DNA of 64,000 nucleotides from Tetrapyrgos nigripes (taxonomy: Eukaryota > Basidiomycota > Agaricomycetes > Agaricales > Campanellaceae), in contig JAACJM010000037.1 of assembly GCA_013368315.1 (NCBI GenBank), forward strand, positions 434,001-498,000. Direction: 5' to 3'. A model generated the notes under the pieces. That model searched no databases. It had not been told where the DNA came from and saw only the letters and a program-made list of their open reading frames with translations. The position numbers and the translations under genes are program-made. Within the stretch, counting starts at the first letter, position 1; every line of letters starts with the position of its first letter. Positions 12,379 to 24,644 of this stretch are shown piece after piece.

Positions 12379-13113
12379 TCACGAGGAATCTTCCTGCGCC
12401 TTTACTGTATGAAAATGAACCGGCGCAGCTTTACTGACGGACGTGTGGAACAATTGAGTGATCCTACGATGGTCGCCATGTTCGTCTGCATCGAAGGTGG
12501 GGTCTTCTTCAATTCTAAATGTGATATATGATAAGAAATTTGCTTGAGTACACCGTTTAAGAAAGAGTAAGTACACACTTCGCAGAGATGCAAATGAAGG
12601 TATTATTCTTAGCAGGGGAGGCTCGAATTCTGAACTTGAGTGTACGCGTGACGTGAAGGAATCCCGCCACAATGCCTGCCTAGCAATGGTACAATAGAAC
12701 GGTCAATCCGACTCCTCGCTAGCAACAAGATAACCTCTACTCACCTGGGAATTCTCTTTTGACTCGGGAGATTCTACGCATTCTTTCCACTCTACATTGG
12801 AGCCTACGGCCCCGAAAGCTTGAGATATCTCCTTTTGAAACTCTTCTACAGAGATTTGCGAATGGTTGTGGTAGATTACGGCGTTAGGAGCAAAGATCGA
12901 TGAGAATTTAGTACCAGCGCCGGTAGACTCTGGCTCTTCCGCTGATTCTGAAGTGGAATGGAGTTCATATAGGCTGTTAATACGAGATTGGGCCCATTCC
13001 GTGAGCGAGAGAGGTGTATCTGTACTCGAGGAAGGTTGGGACGTCATTGACGTTCGTAGAAGAGATTGGAGGGATGATGTCATTGATTGATTGTGTTTTC
13101 TAAAACTCGGCAT
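12379..13113 (-). CDS. Small hypothetical protein, possibly NTF2-like, 201 aa
   Basis: Three exons on the minus strand: 13113-12745, 12675-12575, 12514-12379. The frame closes at 201 codons plus a stop. The N-terminal 35 residues are Ser/Thr-rich. Residues about 65-110 (KFSSIFAPNAVIYHNHSQIS, then a helix EEFQKEISQAFG) have the hydrophobic pattern seen at the start of NTF2/SnoaL-like folds, and the end (HGDHRRITQLFHTSVSKAAP) fits the late beta strands of such folds. No catalytic residue can be assigned. It lies head-to-tail across from the PhnZ-like gene, with converging 3' ends about 500 bp apart. The NTF2-like call rests on pattern only. Confidence 0.6.
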
Positions 13114-14271
13114 GAATCGAAAGCTGAATGGTCGGTGGCTGCGAGTAGGCGGCAGGCCATTAACCCATCATGGAGTCTTTAGAAGAATGTATATAGGGAA
13201 GGAATGTCGGGAGATCCCCGAGTACGGGAAGAAGCTACACATCGGACGAAGATTTTAGTTCATCCGAGTCCAAAGCTGGAATTTGGATTCACCGGTCTAT
13301 GTAGACTTTGGTAAGGTATTCATCCCTTGACTAAATGTTCCTGCTCAGGACACAAAACGCCCGTCACCGGGGATACGTGGCATTTGGCATCCAATCCAGC
13401 GGGTGTATGGGCGTTCAGTCGTCCCTAGCCGGGTTACCGGGGGGTGCTATAGCTCCAGCTACATATATAGTAAGTACCACTGAGCATTTGAATTATTTGA
13501 CGAAGAGCATAGACATATGTAGTCCTCAATAATGCAGAGCCGTAGCTGGCTTCTGCTATGTAGGCGTATGGTCTTCGGTGATAAGACCCGGATGCGTCGG
13601 AACGATACCTTTTTTGAGAAAAACATGCTGCATGTAGCAAAGCCGCCGTGAAGGCTTGGTGCATGCGGTTTCCTTTCCTCTACTTAGTTCAGATGTCTTC
13701 TCGCCGTATAGAATTTCCCTAAGCTTTTATACAAATAGTGCGGAAGATCGAAGTGACTCTAGGCTCCCAAAGTAGGCGTTTCAACCTTTTTTTCCGCCGT
13801 TTCGGAATTCGTTTATGCGACAGAGCAGAAGCTTGACGCGACTGTATGCCTGTCATTCCAGATCTACGAGGATCTACGATCTTTGGGCTCCACTTATTTC
13901 ACCGTGGACGTATCCATGGGGGAAGGATGTAAGTTTTCCTCCTTAAGCTCCTCCAACGCAAGTCCTCAATCGATAAAAAGACATGCTATTATGACTGCAA
14001 AGTTGCTTTGAAAGGCCTGCCGTACTCAAAATAGCCGCCCTGACATATACATTTCTGATTGATGAAGTCGCGTACACGCTTAGTTCAATGGACGTCGTCA
14101 CGGGTCACGGTACCCACACAATTATGGCTTTTACATATAGACTGTCAAAGTTGTCAGCATTCCTCTTTAATCCCTCCCCCCATCGGTGCCTTCTCTTGTC
14201 TTTCTCTCCTTGCTTTCTTTTTCATTCCCCTTTCCCCGCCCTGGGGCTTTCATTCTGGCACATCTCCTGCT
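13114..14271. other. Intergenic between two divergent genes
   Basis: Shared upstream region of the NTF2-like gene (minus) and the DUF6534 gene (plus). A pyrimidine-rich stretch at 14.18-14.26 kb directly precedes the DUF6534 start, as in many fungal promoters. No gene seen. Confidence 0.45.
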
Positions 14272-16574
14272 ATGTCCAGTGCCCAGGAAACGGCAGGCAA
14301 TGGGATTGACATCACTCAATTCATAGGAGCGGTTTATTTTGGTACGTAGCTAGTTTGAATGGTTTATTTTGCAATGCAGCTGAGAGCACTCTCCCTTGCG
14401 TTTCATTTACGTGTGATTAGGCGGTGTCGTATCGTTCATGTACGTCGAACTTACGCATGAGACTGCGAAGTGGGACTTTGGTATCCAGACAGTAAAGTTG
14501 ACTAGGCGTGTCGTGTAGGATGACGGGGGTGACGGTGGTGCAGTATTGGATTTTTTTGATGAAGAATCGGAGGGATTCGTTAGGGCTGAGGACTTTCGTG
14601 CGTAGTTGATTGGTTTTGTTGAGGGTACGCGTCTTACAATTGCCCTCCCAGGTCACAGTGTTAGTGTGCGTATACGCTTCATCTGTGTCCACCCACAAGT
14701 CCTATACTTATTCGCTCCCTCTCGGAATATGTGTTACTAGTGGGCTAGATGTTGCTTGCACAGCCCTCGTCGTAGCCCATCTGCATGAACGATTGGTGTG
14801 TCAAATTCTTTCGTGGACGCTCCACCCCAACCTGACTGTGCGCTCTACAGATTCAGCACTTTGGCTCGGATATCCTTCGTTTATTCTCAACATCCCTGTA
14901 AGCCCACTTTCGGAATACTCGGTATCTCTTCCTCCAGCTGAGTTGGTGCAGATTCCTCCAGGTCGAAACGTTCCTCACTACCTGCGTTATAGCTGCGTGA
15001 GCCTGAGCATACCTTCCTCATCCTCTCCTCTGTACAATGCTTACTGGAATTTTATAGGACAGATCTCTTCCTTGCTAATCAAGTTCGTGGCCGTGCGTTT
15101 TTCTCTCCTTTCAAGCTTTTGCGTACTTGTCATACTAATTTGCACCCGATATCCCAATTTCAGTGGGTCAAGCTCACTGGAGCATTCCACTGGCCATCGT
15201 GAGTAATTCTTTCCTCAGTACCGGACTCAGGCAGTCTCTAAGCTGACTCGGAGTAGGCGGTCACAGCAGTAGCTGCCTTCTGTGCGTGTCGCATTAAATC
15301 CCACTCCCACAACAGAATTCTTCGAACAATTTGTCCCTCATCCTATTTTTGCATCACCCGGCAGGCATTGTGTTCGGTATGTATTCCAGGCTCTTCAATG
15401 GCTTTTACATTACTATTGTTCTGATTCAGAGTCCGTATTGTGTAGCGATTTCAGTAATATCATTGACATCGTCAGCCGAGAATTTTGTCGCTTCCAACGC
15501 CGGCACGGTACGTCCCTCTTTTTTTCTGCTTTTCTTTCCCTCTTTGAATCATCCCCCAGGCAATGGTCGCCTCCAGTAACACCCTATTCACCGTTGCCGA
15601 ATTCCTCGCAGCTGGCTCATTAGCTTGGTCGATACAGCGGTCAAAAACAGGTGTCAGAAGGACCGATGGGATCTTGTTCAAATTGTTCACCTGGATGGTG
15701 ACCAGGGGTCTACTGTTATCCATCGTTCAACTGCTTTCGATGGTATTGTTTTTCGGACAGCCGCAAACTTTGAACTGGTACGTATTACGGTAACGCAATT
15801 GTCCCCAAGCCCCGTCCGAGGCCTGAGCATTGAATGGATTATACATACATATACTAATTGCTGATTTTTATTCTTACTTATATAGGATCCCATTCCATTT
15901 CTTTCAGAGCAAACTCTATGTCATTACTACCCGTTAGTATCTCAGATTCGTCTTTCAGAAGAGTGATAACTCACTATAAAGTGATTGTTGGTGGCGCCAT
16001 CGCGTTATCGCGTTATCTTATCCTACCTAGTCTCATTGTGCGTGCTCGTGCCTAGTCTGGCGAGACCTCTATTTATATGCTCCCCCCTACCCCCCCTCTA
16101 TCATCCTCCACATCACCTTACTTCTCCAGGTTAAACAGCCGCAAAACCCTCCGACGCCAAATCAACATCTTCACCACCACCTTCACCGACTCCCATGCCT
16201 ATGATATGGACAGCACTAGCCACTCTCACAGTGTACACAGCAGAAGCAGACATACCGTCAGTGGCCGAGACCTCCCTGGACATGGGCGAAATGCACGCAC
16301 GAATCCGATAAACATCGATTATGACATTGGGTATGCAAGTGACGGTGACCAGGATGACCTGGCCATCATTGAAAGTCAGAGTCAACACGATACGAATTCA
16401 CAACCTGAATCACCGATTCGAAAAACGTCGGGTGCTAGTTTTGAGCGAGTGAGTGATGCTTTGGTTTTCTTTTCCTCCCTTTACGTTTTTAGTGATCGAC
16501 ATGCATGTTAACCAAACGCAACTACTTGATACACATAGGTTCCAGACACGTTCCGAAAAGATCTTGGTGAGTAA
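14272..16574 (+). CDS. DUF6534-type multi-pass membrane protein, about 16 exons
   Basis: Agaricomycete-specific seven-helix family of unknown role. Exons supported by phase: 14272-14341, 14421-14439, 14519-14597, 14652-14665, 14741-14795, 14851-14897, 14952-14996, 15058-15092, 15164-15198, 15257-15281, 15365-15376, 15446-15507, 15560-15777, 15886-15932. A C-terminal tail follows (about 16131-16448 and 16539-16574, stop TAA). Several are micro-exons of 12-25 nt. Hydrophobic segments include AVTAVAAFCIVFAISVISL and LLLSIVQLLSMVLFFG. The signature is in exon 13: a helix, then SIQRSKTGVRRTDGILFKLF, then another helix, then WIPFHFFQSKLYV. The tail is hydrophilic and Ser/His/Asp-rich (LNSRKTLRR near its start), as expected for a cytosolic tail. 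The junction between exon 14 and the tail is unresolved; a short extra exon probably lies in 15933-16130. Confidence 0.75.
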
Positions 16575-17049
16575 ATATGTTTTCTGCCTGGAACTTTTGT
16601 AGTTGGCTGATTTCTCCCCCTTCTTTTTCTCTTTCGTTTTGTGTCCTTTTCGTTGGCGACAAAGATATGTTTGTACCTCCTGCTAAGATTACCACGACCC
16701 GGACAAGTTCAACTTGATGCATACATATGCTTTGTTACCTGTAAACGTAATTAGTAGTACAATTAGTCTTGAGGCTTGACTCTGGAATCTTTCGAAAAAG
16801 CGCATGTACATAGTAATTTCTAACGACAGAGCAATGATATCGATCATGTTCTCCCGCAACTTCGAAGGACTGTGCTTGTCCCAAAATTGTATGCATATGG
16901 ATGTTGCTCATCGCACTCTGATAAGCCGATCACCGCTGAATCCTGTTCACATGCACATTGATGACAGGACATTTCGTCGAACTAGTACTGAGTACACGCT
17001 TCTATCACTTACGCTCCTAGGAAGTACTACTGTCTACATACTGCTGCTT

Positions 17050-17130
17050 GACCCAACAATCAGGACTCAAGGAAACTTCTATAAGTTATTACGTAGAACA
17101 GCAACACATATGTTCAGCACAAGGCGACGG
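17050..17130 (+). repeat. Short dispersed repeat, partner at 20.34-20.45 kb
   Basis: CAACAATCAGGACTC, GGAAACTTCTA and CAGCAACACATATGTTCA are shared in order with 20344-20440. Confidence 0.55.
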
Positions 17131-17230
17131 CAGTGGACAACATGGGTATCCCACGTAGATTTCTGGGTGTACCAGTCCGTACACGTAGAGTTATTTCGTC
17201 GTGTGTCAAGTAATGTTATGTTATCGTTAC

Positions 17231-18529
17231 ACATGAAGGTCCCGGCCGGACAAAAATCCTTTAACTCCGGTTACTGCCGTTTGTATAATGTTCTTCAGGT
17301 CGCGAACTTTTGGATATTTGCTCCCATACAAATCGACTGACGCGACGTCTTTCCAGGGTCTTTTGTACGGCAGTAAATATTAGGCATTGCAGAAGTTCGC
17401 GGGGCTGGCGTCAATTTATATGGAAGCAAACATCAAAGATGCAGTGAAAGGTTCATGACCTGAAGAACCTGATGCAAACGGCTGTAGGCGGCGACTTCAA
17501 CTTCAACTTCGCCCGGCAGTTCCCGAGCCGACTTCTTCACCACTTCCTCGGCTTTACACCAGCTCTCGGTAGTCTTCTATCCTTGTTTTATCCTTCTTCT
17601 GTTCCTTATGGCCCTCGACATACATCGACAAATGGATAGAAGCTGTCTGGAATGGGAATTATAACAGCGGGCAAAAAGTTAAAACTGAGCAACGGCTATG
17701 TCCGGCGTTCCAAATAGAGGGGAGCCTGCCTTGCTATCTTCTCGTAGGGTGTTTGAAGAGCTCCCTCGACTAGAGGCCTCTGGTGGAACTCTGTGGGCGG
17801 GCTTTATGCAGACATTGGGCTTGAGGTCACTCCGTGGCTATTTTGTACTTGGCTATCCATCTTGACCAAATGCACCAGATCCGCTGACCAGATTCGCATT
17901 CGTCCAAGGAGAGGCTAGAGCTGCAGCTGGTCGCGTACAGTACGTTTACATACTTAGAATTAGAAAAGTCGGCCATCGGACAGAGACGCGTCGGAAAGTG
18001 CCGGATGAAGTTTATGAGAATCTTCCGAGCGATACAGCTGGCTTCGACGTGTCCTCCTGGACATTTCTTCCTTGTTTCCCTCATGATGTTGACTGGAACT
18101 TCTCTGCTTCGTTGCTCTGGTGCAATTATTCTCACCTATTAACTCCGGATGTTGATTACAGGTCAATTCTGCCTATTGACCATGGCTCAACATCATTTAT
18201 CTATCGCGGTCTCCACTACGGCCCAACGTCGTTTATTTTTTGCTGCCCAACGTCTCATAACTACGCCGTCTCAACGTCGTCCGGCCCACAACCACTTCAT
18301 GAAGTTGTGGAAGAGTCCAAGTTGAAGAATACCTCGCCAAACCTCGACATAGAGGTATAAGTAGGAGCCAACACAGGTTAGTGTTGACCTCACGAAATGA
18401 GGGTTGATGCATGAAAATCACTAAATTTATTTTGTCCTGCGTGGACCTTATTAAAAGGGCGACGTTGACTGACGAAGTGAAAGTCGATGTTGACAAGTGC
18501 TCTATTTTGTCCGGCGCGGACCTTGTTAA
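17231..18529. mobile_element. TIR DNA element, 1299 bp, with TTAC target duplication
   Basis: Subterminal inverted repeats GGTCCCGGCCGGACAAAAAT (left) and GGTCCGCGCCGGACAAAATA (reverse of right). TTAC flanks both sides (17227-17230, 18530-18533). The flanking sequence matches an uninterrupted copy at 29925-30190, where only one TTAC stands at the same place (about 30008-30011). Near the right end a block of about 75 bp is repeated (18420-18455 and 18495-18525). No transposase frame is recognised. Confidence 0.8.
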
Positions 18530-18949
18530 TTACAGCAGCACTAGTTCTAGTACTGTTACAACATACAAGGCGTACAGGTACAAGCAAATCACATATACAT
18601 AGTGACTATCCATTCATATCATGTTCGCATTCGCATTCTTCACATTCTTCCTTCGCCGGATTCGTCTCAACCCAACCCCTGTTCCGTTCCCGCTCCCGTT
18701 CCCCTTGCTTTGCCCAGCAGTCACAGTCGCACCTCCAACGCAACCTCCCCCCACCTCCTCCTTTCCTTTGTTGAATTTTGAATTTTGTGTTGACAGTGAG
18801 CTTGGAAGCTCGTAGATTCAAGTTTTAATTACTTACATATTTTTGCCGTAGATACGTAGCCCCTATTTCTTTAGTACTTACGTCGTTCTTAGTCTGGATG
18901 TTTCCGCATCCGATTAATATATATTGTCCTTGCTTCGGCTTCCCGCCGT

Positions 18950-18976
18950 CATCTATCATCTATCATCTATCATCCG
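18950..18976. repeat. ATCTATC short tandem repeat
   Basis: Three to four units of CATCTAT followed by variant units. Confidence 0.7.
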
Positions 18977-19214
18977 CCATCCGTCATCTAGCAGTAGCAG
19001 GACAACTTGAAGCCGGAACAATAACGTACAGGACTTATTACTCACTCGTTCTAGATCTCTTGTGCGCAATTGCTGCATCTCGCTCTCGTGAGCAGCTAGA
19101 ACCTAGCTGGGACTCACAATGACTCAAGAAGACTACTTTTCCCTTCCCCCCCTCATCCTTCGAGCCCTGACCCCTGGCCCCTCACCACTGTCGCATCCCT
19201 AACCCATATCTATC

Positions 19215-20160
19215 TATATAGAATGCGACTACCCGTGTGAGGATTTCGATGGCTAATTAACCGAGTAAGGCACAAAAGTCGTGGTCTGTACAACCTTCCG
19301 ACGGAAACAACTGCCACCACTGACGGCCGCGCTTACTGCCGGTAATAAGCCCCTGTCCGTCTGTTTTCCCAGGCAAACTTCACTACCTATGTTCCACAGC
19401 ATATATGCTACATACCTCAATGAATATAGCAAAAAGGTCCCTGTAAAATATATGAAGATGTAAATAGCTCAAAAAAACCTTAGATTCCACCATGCTGAGG
19501 TTAACTATTAGTAAATTGTAAGAAAGCATACTTTCCTCAGGTGACTGTATGCAAGAGAAGGAGAATGAGGAAGGGTGTCTGGAATTTTGTTATCATAGTT
19601 AACTAATAATGATGGAGGAAGATTTGGAGGTGTGAGTGGGAGGATGTGGGTAGATATGGGGGTGGGGGTGGCTGATAGTATCCTTGCACATCCTCAATGG
19701 TAAGTATGTAATGTACAGCATATGTATGATAAAAATGTGAAATAGTGGCAGGGTAGTATAATGTCAGTAAGTCTGGCCTGGCTTTGGCACATAACATCCT
19801 CAACACTAATGCACAGAATTTTTCAAATTTTAATGACTACGAAGGACAGTACAGAGTATATTTACTTCATGTGTTTTGAGAGGACTGAAACTAAACCAAT
19901 GTAGGCTTGAACCAAGTTCTCAAAAACTAATGCTTATAATAACCATGTATGTACCCTTTTTCAAGGTGTGCTGTGCTGAGTGAGGGAAGTCCAGAGCTTA
20001 ATAATAAAAAAGAGCAAGGGCTGAAGGTCCAAGTGGAGATAACCTGAGTTGGTTAGAACAAGAAGATGGGGCTGCGATGTTACTAATGGCCATACCCTTG
20101 CCATACCCTTTTTTGAGGTGTGCAGTGCCAAGTGAGTCCTCATAATAAGTAACCCTGTAT
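19215..20160 (+). repeat. Dispersed repeat, copy 1 (CpG-rich)
   Basis: Starts near TATATAGAATGCGACTACCC and extends past CCATACCCTTTTTTGAGGTG. Direct-orientation partner of 54.03-55.05 kb. No coding frame is recognised. Confidence 0.7.
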
Positions 20161-20454
20161 ATATACCCCTATTATTGAGAACAAGGCGCCAGCCAAGCTG
20201 TGAATCTGTGCTGTAGGCAGATGTAAGTGTAACAACTATATATAAGAAGAATCTTAACCCCCTTCTCCCTCTCTTCATGAGCAGCTACATCCCCCCAGCA
20301 GAGCTGCATACCCCAGGGCTTGGCCCAACACCATGACCCAACACTCAACAATCAGGACTCAGGACTCAGGAAACTTCTAGAACTATTATTACATATACAC
20401 AGAACAGCAACACATATGTTCATGTTCAGCACAACAAGGCAACACTGCAAGATG

Positions 20455-20650
20455 ATTAGAGAGTACTACATTGTGCGTACAGTAGATTGAGACTCGTAGC
20501 AGACTGAAAGAAGAGAAATAAAAGATCCTTACAATTGGTAAGGGTCGTTTCATCACAGATGCAGAGGTTGAACGTGTTGAGAATCAGATCGTATAGCAAT
20601 GATTTGAACGAATTCGAGCATAGTAGTGATATTACTACCATCAGACAAAA
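20455..20650. repeat. Dispersed repeat, inverted partner at 27.44-27.53 kb
   Basis: The reverse complement contains GTAATATCACTACTATGCTC, GAATTCGTTC and CTGATT-TCAACACGTT, as in the insertion within the shredded GST. Confidence 0.6.
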
Positions 20651-20659
20651 TGACACTCT

Positions 20660-21626
20660 GTGATAATCCTGTTATGAAGGTTACTTCAGACTATGGTCCA
20701 ATGCAACTGGACTATAACCCTCATAATATGATTATAACCAAGTTGCAATCTGGTTAGCACTTGGATGGAAGAGTTGTGGGGGTCAGAGTCACAGAGGGTA
20801 ATTCTGTGTGATGACAGCAAAGATCTTTCAAGATGCACCAGATAATCCAATCTTACACATGTCCAGCTGTCTGGCTTCATTCTGTCGCCACCAACAAACG
20901 TGGTCCTCCTCTGGAACCTCCAATGTCTCCCAGAGAACTGAGCCCTCGACACTGGACCGTTACTCACAAACTTTGTACCAACCACAGTATCCAGAGCAAA
21001 AGCTTTAGCAGGCGTGCACAGTGTGCATTTGGTGTGCATTCAGAACGAATGTTGATGTGCATGTGTAATCCAGGATGTTCACAGAGGTATCCATGGCAGC
21101 AATGGATCATGGGGAAGGAGGACTCAGTGGCTGAAGGAGCATAGATGGGGATACTTGTACTTTGTACTGTGTACTCTTATCTTAGGCTTCAGAAAATGTG
21201 TAAATGTGTAGTAAATAGTGTATTTTGGGTAGTCTGAGCATAACAATGTATCTTTGTCATAGAAGAACAAGATATTAAGTATAGATAACTCGTAAAGGTG
21301 TTTCCTCCTGATGTGTAGAATCAATTAAATGGTTAGCACCTTAGATGTCATTTTTGCCCTTGTACCTTTGTAACACTTTGTATGACAGTCGATCAAAAGT
21401 GTCCTCGCTGACAGTGTGATTGACTGTCATCACACTTGTGACTTGTTTTCGATTTTGTGGCCTCATTGCATTCCTTTCCTCTTGCAGGACTTACAAAGTT
21501 TGTTCTTCAGGAAAACAACGATTAAATAAAAGAGCAACATAATGTTCACGAGAACACCCCAGTCAGTCCATCATTATCCTTTTGAATCCTGATTCCATGA
21601 GCCACTCATCTCCAAGTTGTATTTGC
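20660..21626. other. Gene-free repeat-like stretch
   Basis: GCGTGCACAGTGTGCATT near 21.01 kb and the following 100 bp resemble 25.57-25.69 kb (GGCGTGCACGGCGCGCATTC), a further dispersed repeat pair. No gene seen. Confidence 0.45.
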
Positions 21627-22204
21627 TCAATCATTGTTGGTCATAACTTGAGGGCATTCATTGGTAGTGCGACTGAAGAAGGTGAGGCCAGAGCCGGGGT
21701 AGATGATGAACGCTGAAACTTGATAGTTTGGGGTGTTGAATGTTTTGAGTAGCTCAGGAACCTACAGTAACCCAGGGCAAATATTAGTCAGTATTATTGT
21801 TCTCTGCCACTGTATAAGTTTAGTACTTATACTCACCATGCCTTGAGCAGTGAAGATCGGGTTCGCCAGTGAATCAAAGTTATTGTTATGTGCGAGTCTG
21901 AAGAACTCAGTGATGGGGGTTTGGAATCTGTTGGTGACAGAGACACCTTGGGCCCAAAGGCTGACGGATTCAGGAACAGGCCCTCCTTCAATGGTGGTGG
22001 TGGTGTTGTAGGTGAGGGTAATATCCTACAAGTTCATTGAAGATTAAGTAAGGACAATGAATTGAAAGATAATTGTGAGTATGTACTCACATCACCACCA
22101 GTAAATCCACAAGGGCTGACACTGACTGCACTGAAACGTGCAGATTCTTGAGCTGTAGCAAAGCCAGCAACAGCGAGGGCAGAAACTAGAGCAAAGAAGC
22201 ACAT
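21627..22204 (-). CDS. Putative small secreted protein, 145 aa
   Basis: Three exons on the minus strand: 22204-22091, 22025-21837, 21761-21627, all phase 0, closing at 145 codons. Each exon is short, so simple ORF calling misses the gene. The N-terminus MCFFALVSALAVAGFATAQ is a clear signal peptide, with probable cleavage after ATA-Q. The mature protein is acidic to neutral, about 126 residues, with only two cysteines (in SVSPCGF and NECPQ), Thr-rich near DITLTYNTTTTIEGG, and has no transmembrane segment. Extracellular location is inferred. No family is recognised, so a role (cell wall, effector or other) cannot be given. It sits among repeats next to a broken hAT transposase. Confidence 0.75.
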
Positions 22205-22359
22205 GATTACAGTAAAATGGAAGGGATGAGAAAGAAGTAGAGCTCAAACAGTTGGAAGTGCCAAAGCCTACCTGGAAGGTGTAGGATGTGAGTGAGGAGT
22301 GAGTGACAAGTGAGTGAGAAGAGATGGGAATGAGGTTGAAGGGTTTGGAACTGTACTAC

Positions 22360-22366
22360 TTTTATA
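22360..22366 (-). promoter_or_regulatory. TATA-like box of the small secreted protein gene
   Basis: TATAAAA on the minus strand, about 155 bp upstream of the ATG at 22204. The leader between them is rich in GAGTGA-type repeats on the plus strand. Confidence 0.35.
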
Positions 22367-22524
22367 CACCAACGGCCCCAGTCAATCATTACACAATGGC
22401 TGGTCATCTGCCCTGTGGCCAATGTGAAGCCTTCAGCAGACCATTCCTTTGTGAAGTCAAAGGCATGAACACTCTATTACAGGTCATCGAATATGGCAGA
22501 AAGATGTCACTGTCATGTCCTACA

Positions 22525-22565
22525 TCAGATGAAAGGGATGTGGGCCAATACTGTGTGTGGTGAAT
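22525..22565 (-). repeat. Family C element 3' end fragment
   Basis: Contains the family C terminal block (GAAAGGGATGTGGGCCAA, then a GTGTGGTGAA arm) also found near 48.9, 49.3, 55.9 and 57.6 kb. No matching 5' end lies nearby, so it is a fragment. Confidence 0.5.
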
Positions 22566-22569
22566 ATGA

Positions 22570-23408
22570 CAACCTGGTTATGCAATCTGACCATGATCTC
22601 CTCAATGAAGAGATCAAAATCCTGCCAGAGGACATAGAGAATAGAGATGTAGTCTGTCTCGAGCTTCTGTAAAAGAGAATAGTTGGATACACTAGTCCTG
22701 ACATGTCAAAGTGGAACTTGCCGAAACCGGCAGTTGAGGCTTCATTACGAGGCCAAAGAATGAGGCCTTGATATATGATGAAGACAAGTAGAGTAGTACA
22801 GCAGCACAGCAATGAAGCACTCATAGAGAGAGAGATAGTGCACAGTGGCACAAGTGCAGAGGACAAGTGGATCTCAAGTAGGACTTCGCACTGGACCGTA
22901 TGCTTACAGGGCCTGAACCTGTACTGGACCCACATCTCAACCTCACCCATAAGTACAGTGTACTGTACAGGTGCCACCCATAGGAGACCATATGATTACA
23001 GCTGTATATGGGTACATACTGGTTACGGGTTGGTAAATCTAGGTTTTAAGCTCACATTTGCCACTGTCAGTGATAGTGCAGCCACCTCAGCATGAAACTG
23101 ATGTCCTGTACATCTTGGCGCATTGAGAGCCACATGGCAGACATCAAACTGCCACATCAGTGACTCCTTACTTCAACTTCTACCTTCATCAACATCTGGC
23201 TCATTTATCAGAGAAAGTAGTGCTAAATGACCCTTGTTTATAGCTGCAGGTGAGCATTCACTCCTCACACAGGTGGAATTGAGTAATAATATTACTTCCC
23301 CACTTAGTTATGCCAGGAACATTCAAGCCATGATATTTGTTGTCTTAGGCATCTGCGCCCATTTTTCTTAGTTTGTCCCTATCCTTTCCTTCATCCTTTT
23401 TCTCTCAG
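22570..23408. other. No gene seen
   Basis: Open frames on both strands (for example 22525-22977 minus) have no motif and overlap a family C end. Confidence 0.4.
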
Positions 23409-24480
23409 ATGTCTGGCGAGCAGTGTGCTGTAAATACAGATGGAAGTCTGAAGGATACCCATGAAATCAACTTCTACAATGATCCTAATGATGTGGCCCC
23501 AATCTCAGGTCCAAGCATGGCCAATGGTGTGTAGCATATATTCGAGTTCTGTACTGTTTTTGTTTATGACCTATTTAATCTACACTTGCACTGTAGCACT
23601 GCGAGGATCACGAGCACGTAACAAGAATGCCAAAATGCTTGCCTCTATTGAGTCTGACAAGTATGAGGCTGATAGGATCACCCTGTTGTCCAAACCTGAA
23701 ACAAATGTTCATCATCACTGCCGAAGGCTCACAAAGAAGAGAAAGGGAGATGATCAGGATACTGATATTGAAGATGAGGGCTATAGTGATTCTGGCTCAG
23801 GTTCATCAACTGATTGTGAGATGGTGGATGTAGAAGACATCACTAATGAAGAGGTATTTATTCTACTTCTCTTTTGTACCTCCAGGTAGCTGCTGTATGC
23901 TCACTTATTTTTAGATTGCATCCATTTTTGTTGCGAAAATTTTGCTGAAATTTTCAAAATCAAAAGGAAAGGAGAAAGCCAAGAAGCCTCTGAAGTCCAA
24001 GAAGCCAACCAAACGAGCAAGGGAAGATGATGAGGCTAGCATTGCACAAAAAAGGACTAGAACAGTGAGTTGAACAATATGTAGCACTCTGAACTATTGT
24101 TTACTCATTCATATCCAGAAGCACCCTTGAGCTGCTAGTGTTGAAGAGATTGAGGATGACGAAGCTCCACCAGAACCTGCGGGACCATCTCGGACCAATA
24201 AAGTTTGTGTTTGATGAGCTGTCAACAAATTCTTTGCTAACAAATCCTGAAGGTTCCAGGTAGTAATGGTAAACACACTGATGCCATCTATCTCTTTTAT
24301 GAGCAAGTTGATGAACCCAGGATATCAGTACTTCCAATGCCTTCATGGCAATCACAAGGTGTTTACAGTGTCAAAGAAGATGAATGGATGTCTCCACAGT
24401 ATAAGTCAAACTGCCTCTCGCTTTCGTCCTTCGCTGACTGATCAAGCTCATATGACTGACTCAGTTCTGAGCAGGTGAAA
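23409..24480 (+). pseudogene. Broken hAT-type transposase N-terminal region
   Basis: Three good exons (23409-23526, 23597-23853, 23915-24064) encode an acidic, Ser-rich leader with FYNDPNDVAPISGPS, LRGSRARNKN and a Lys-rich stretch. This resembles the N-terminus of agaricomycete hAT-family transposase genes. The next exon hits an in-frame TGA within a few codons of about 24118. Beyond it, in shifted frames, DAIYLFYEQVD and NPGYQYFQCLHGNHKVFTVS (a BED-finger-like C/H region) can still be read. No catalytic core or dimerisation domain follows before 24.5 kb. It is therefore a 5' fragment that cannot encode active transposase. The hAT assignment rests on recognition of the leader and the BED-like block. 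Confidence 0.6.
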
Positions 24481-24644
24481 AAGAGGTCGTACTGGTAGTA
24501 CATAACCAACCTTTGGTAAGAGCGGATAAAAGGCTTTTTTGGAATCGCGAATTGAGCAACGCAGGCATCATGGGCCCACGCAGAAAACCAGATTATAAAA
24601 CCAGATAGAAACTATACAAATATTCTCAAATTATTGTTCTTCTA

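Noticed and set aside
14610..15206. 198-codon continuous frame
   Set aside because: Reads through at least three introns of the DUF6534 gene; spliced phases give the better protein.
16804..17340. 178-codon open frame on the plus strand
   Set aside because: Runs across two different dispersed repeats and into the left end of the 1299-bp transposon; no motif and no splice context.
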